NCBI RefSeq assembly: GCF_036621415.1
Contig: NZ_CP030941.1
Span: 2,416,001-2,480,000 of the forward strand
Reading direction: 5' to 3'
Length of the DNA: 64,000 bases
Source: Nitratireductor thuwali
GTDB taxonomy: Bacteria; Pseudomonadota; Alphaproteobacteria; Rhizobiales; Rhizobiaceae
Below are positions 63,416 through 64,000 of the stretch, piece after piece. The notes beneath the pieces were generated by a model. That model saw only the letters and a list, made by a program, of their open reading frames with translations. It was not told the DNA's origin and searched no databases. The translations under genes were made by a program, and so were the position numbers. The first letter of the stretch is position 1, and every line of letters starts with the position of its first letter.

Positions 63416-63695
63416 TGCCCGCACAGGTTGTGGAAAACGGATTTCCGCAATTGCGATCCGCTGCGTCGGCGCTACGGTGCGATCTCTGTAGGCGTCGTGT
63501 AAAGGTAGCGTAACCCCGGCGTTCAGCGCGATCCGGGGTAGGCGCGAATGGTGGCGCCATTCGCGCGGACCGTGGGTGTCATGTCCGTATTGAACGTGCG
63601 GTCCCGTGCTTGGAGCTTGTTCCTGTTGGGCTTCCGGGTAAATATTGCCGCATTTCCGCCGCATGAAGAAAATCAATTTCTTCATGCGGCTTTTT
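63416..63695 (+). ncRNA. Candidate structured small RNA or long 3' leader ending in a strong terminator
   Basis: The 280 nt after prfC hold a series of perfect hairpins: ACCCCGG/CCGGGGT (63513-63519, 63533-63539), GCGCGAATGG/CCATTCGCGC (63542-63551, 63557-63566), and the terminator at 63658-63695. No ORF is supported. Such a series looks like a small RNA with its own terminator, but I could not identify a good promoter, and a long prfC 3' UTR is the alternative. I recognise no known family. Confidence 0.4.
63658..63695 (+). terminator. Strong Rho-independent terminator
   Basis: A perfect 14-bp stem, GCCGCATGAAGAAA (63658-63671) and TTTCTTCATGCGGC (63677-63690), with ATCAA loop, followed directly by TTTTT (63691-63695). 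It works only on the plus strand, 240 bp after the prfC stop. Confidence 0.9.
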
Positions 63696-63849
63696 GCGCT
63701 GTCCGCCGTGCTCAATCCTGACATGCAGACCGCCTATCATTAGATAACGAGGCGAGGCGGAGCCTGGCTCGGCTTCGCCCATTTCGTCGGTGCCGTCAGC
63801 TTTCGGCGTTGAGCCGACCGGCTGTCACGGCCAAACCAGGGAGATTGGA
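63696..63849. other. Leader region of the peroxiredoxin gene
   Basis: Contains CTATCATTAGATAA (63734-63747), in which TATC and GATA form an inverted repeat, and a near-perfect 14-bp hairpin GGCGAGGCGGAGCC/GGCTCGGCTTCGCC (63751-63764, 63766-63779). Either may serve peroxide control of the following gene, but neither matches an OxyR site well. No gene is seen. Confidence 0.35.
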
Positions 63850-64000
63850 ATGGGTTTGCGCATCAACGATACCGCGCCGGATTTTACGGCCGAAACCACC
63901 CACGGGACGATCAACTTTCATGAGTGGATCGGCGACGGCTGGGCAGTGCTCTTCAGCCACCCGAAGAATTTCACGCCCGTGTGCACCACCGAGCTCGGCA
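63850..64000 (+). CDS. 1-Cys (Prx6-type) peroxiredoxin, 3' end cut off
   Basis: The first 50 codons of a peroxiredoxin: [19 protein letters not shown], then [15 protein letters not shown], where FTPVCTTE is the peroxidatic Cys motif (PxxxTxxC) near residue 46. The pattern is that of the Prx6 group, which reduces hydrogen peroxide and organic peroxides. ATG at 63850 has GGGAGA 6 nt upstream. The frame runs out of the window. Confidence 0.88.
   Translation, partial: MGLRINDTAPDFTAETTHGTINFHEWIGDGWAVLFSHPKNFTPVCTTELG

Noticed and set aside
63734..63747. OxyR site before the peroxiredoxin gene
   Set aside because: Only a TATC/GATA inverted repeat is present; the spaced ATAG motifs of OxyR sites are not seen.
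1..64000. Mobile elements, CRISPR arrays, tRNA or rRNA genes
   Set aside because: I found no transposase, integrase, phage gene, regularly spaced repeats or tRNA-like cloverleaf; the only repeats are the intergenic palindromes listed.

Overview
The window looks like a chromosomal stretch of a high-GC alphaproteobacterium of the order Hyphomicrobiales (Rhizobiales), most like the Phyllobacteriaceae (Mesorhizobium, Nitratireductor and relatives). This placement is inferred from gene content and order: hemW-rdgB-rph-hrcA-grpE, lptC-lptA-lptB-rpoN-hpf-ptsN, mutS and glnD-murJ, maeB of the malic enzyme/PTA fusion type, hsp20-DUF1150, MmcB, OlsB for ornithine lipids, EcfG-type (general stress) promoters and a ROSE-like RNA thermometer. 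I see no rRNA, tRNA, CRISPR array, insertion sequence, integrase or phage gene, so this is ordinary chromosome. The unusual content is mostly in the spaces between genes.

Layout. 1-1.8 kb: end of a tad pilus cluster (tadB fragment, tadC). 2.0-5.3 kb: zinc uptake, with znuC-znuB-zur divergent from znuA around a probable Zur operator. 5.3-8.0 kb: CsbD-type stress protein with an EcfG-type promoter, an orphan cytochrome P450 and a Tat-exported cyclase-family protein. 8.0-16.0 kb: yraN, rsmI, an LpoA-like lipoprotein, hemW, rdgB, a VOC protein, rph, hrcA, an ABM-domain protein and grpE. 16.2-23.6 kb: TRIC-like channel, adenosine kinase-type PfkB protein, EI24/CysZ membrane protein, OlsB, hybrid histidine kinase, AcuI-type reductase, lspA. 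23.6-27.4 kb: two RNA methyltransferases, a LapA-domain protein, ihfB, sppA. 27.6-32.7 kb: LPS export ATPase genes, rpoN, hpf, ptsN. 32.7-40.2 kb: murJ, glnD, mutS on the minus strand. 40.3-48.6 kb: maeB, DUF2214, nth, DUF2244, AraC-Ogt fusion, a ribokinase-like gene, LysE exporter, nucleoside hydrolase, hsp20. 48.7-55.2 kb: DUF1150, trpS, usp, nfuA, L,D-transpeptidase, mmcB, DUF1127, an ArsR-type regulator, YciF-like ferritin-like protein. 55.2-60.6 kb: DUF1850, TRAP-TAXI transporter, PEP mutase/ICL-family enzyme, dut. 60.9-64.0 kb: ArsR-SRPBCC pair, prfC, and the first 50 codons of a 1-Cys peroxiredoxin.

How the genes work together. Zinc: ZnuABC and its repressor form one locus. Envelope: LptCAB, MurJ, LspA, L,D-transpeptidase, the LpoA-like lipoprotein and OlsB. 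Nitrogen/phosphotransfer control: rpoN, ptsN and glnD. Genome upkeep: mutS, nth, Ogt, rdgB, dut, MmcB. Protein quality: hrcA, grpE, hsp20, hpf, sppA.

The most interesting signals are regulatory. hsp20 has a sigma-32-like promoter followed by a leader with the diagnostic ROSE pairing (UCGCU against AGGA with a bulged G). hrcA has a perfect palindrome over its Shine-Dalgarno sequence. csbD and yciF both have exact GGAAC-N16/17-CGTT promoters. nfuA has an Irr-like palindrome. An ArsR-SRPBCC pair has two abutting palindromes over its start. A structured 280-nt gap after prfC ends in a strong terminator and may encode a small RNA. Several dispersed palindromic repeats lie in gaps.
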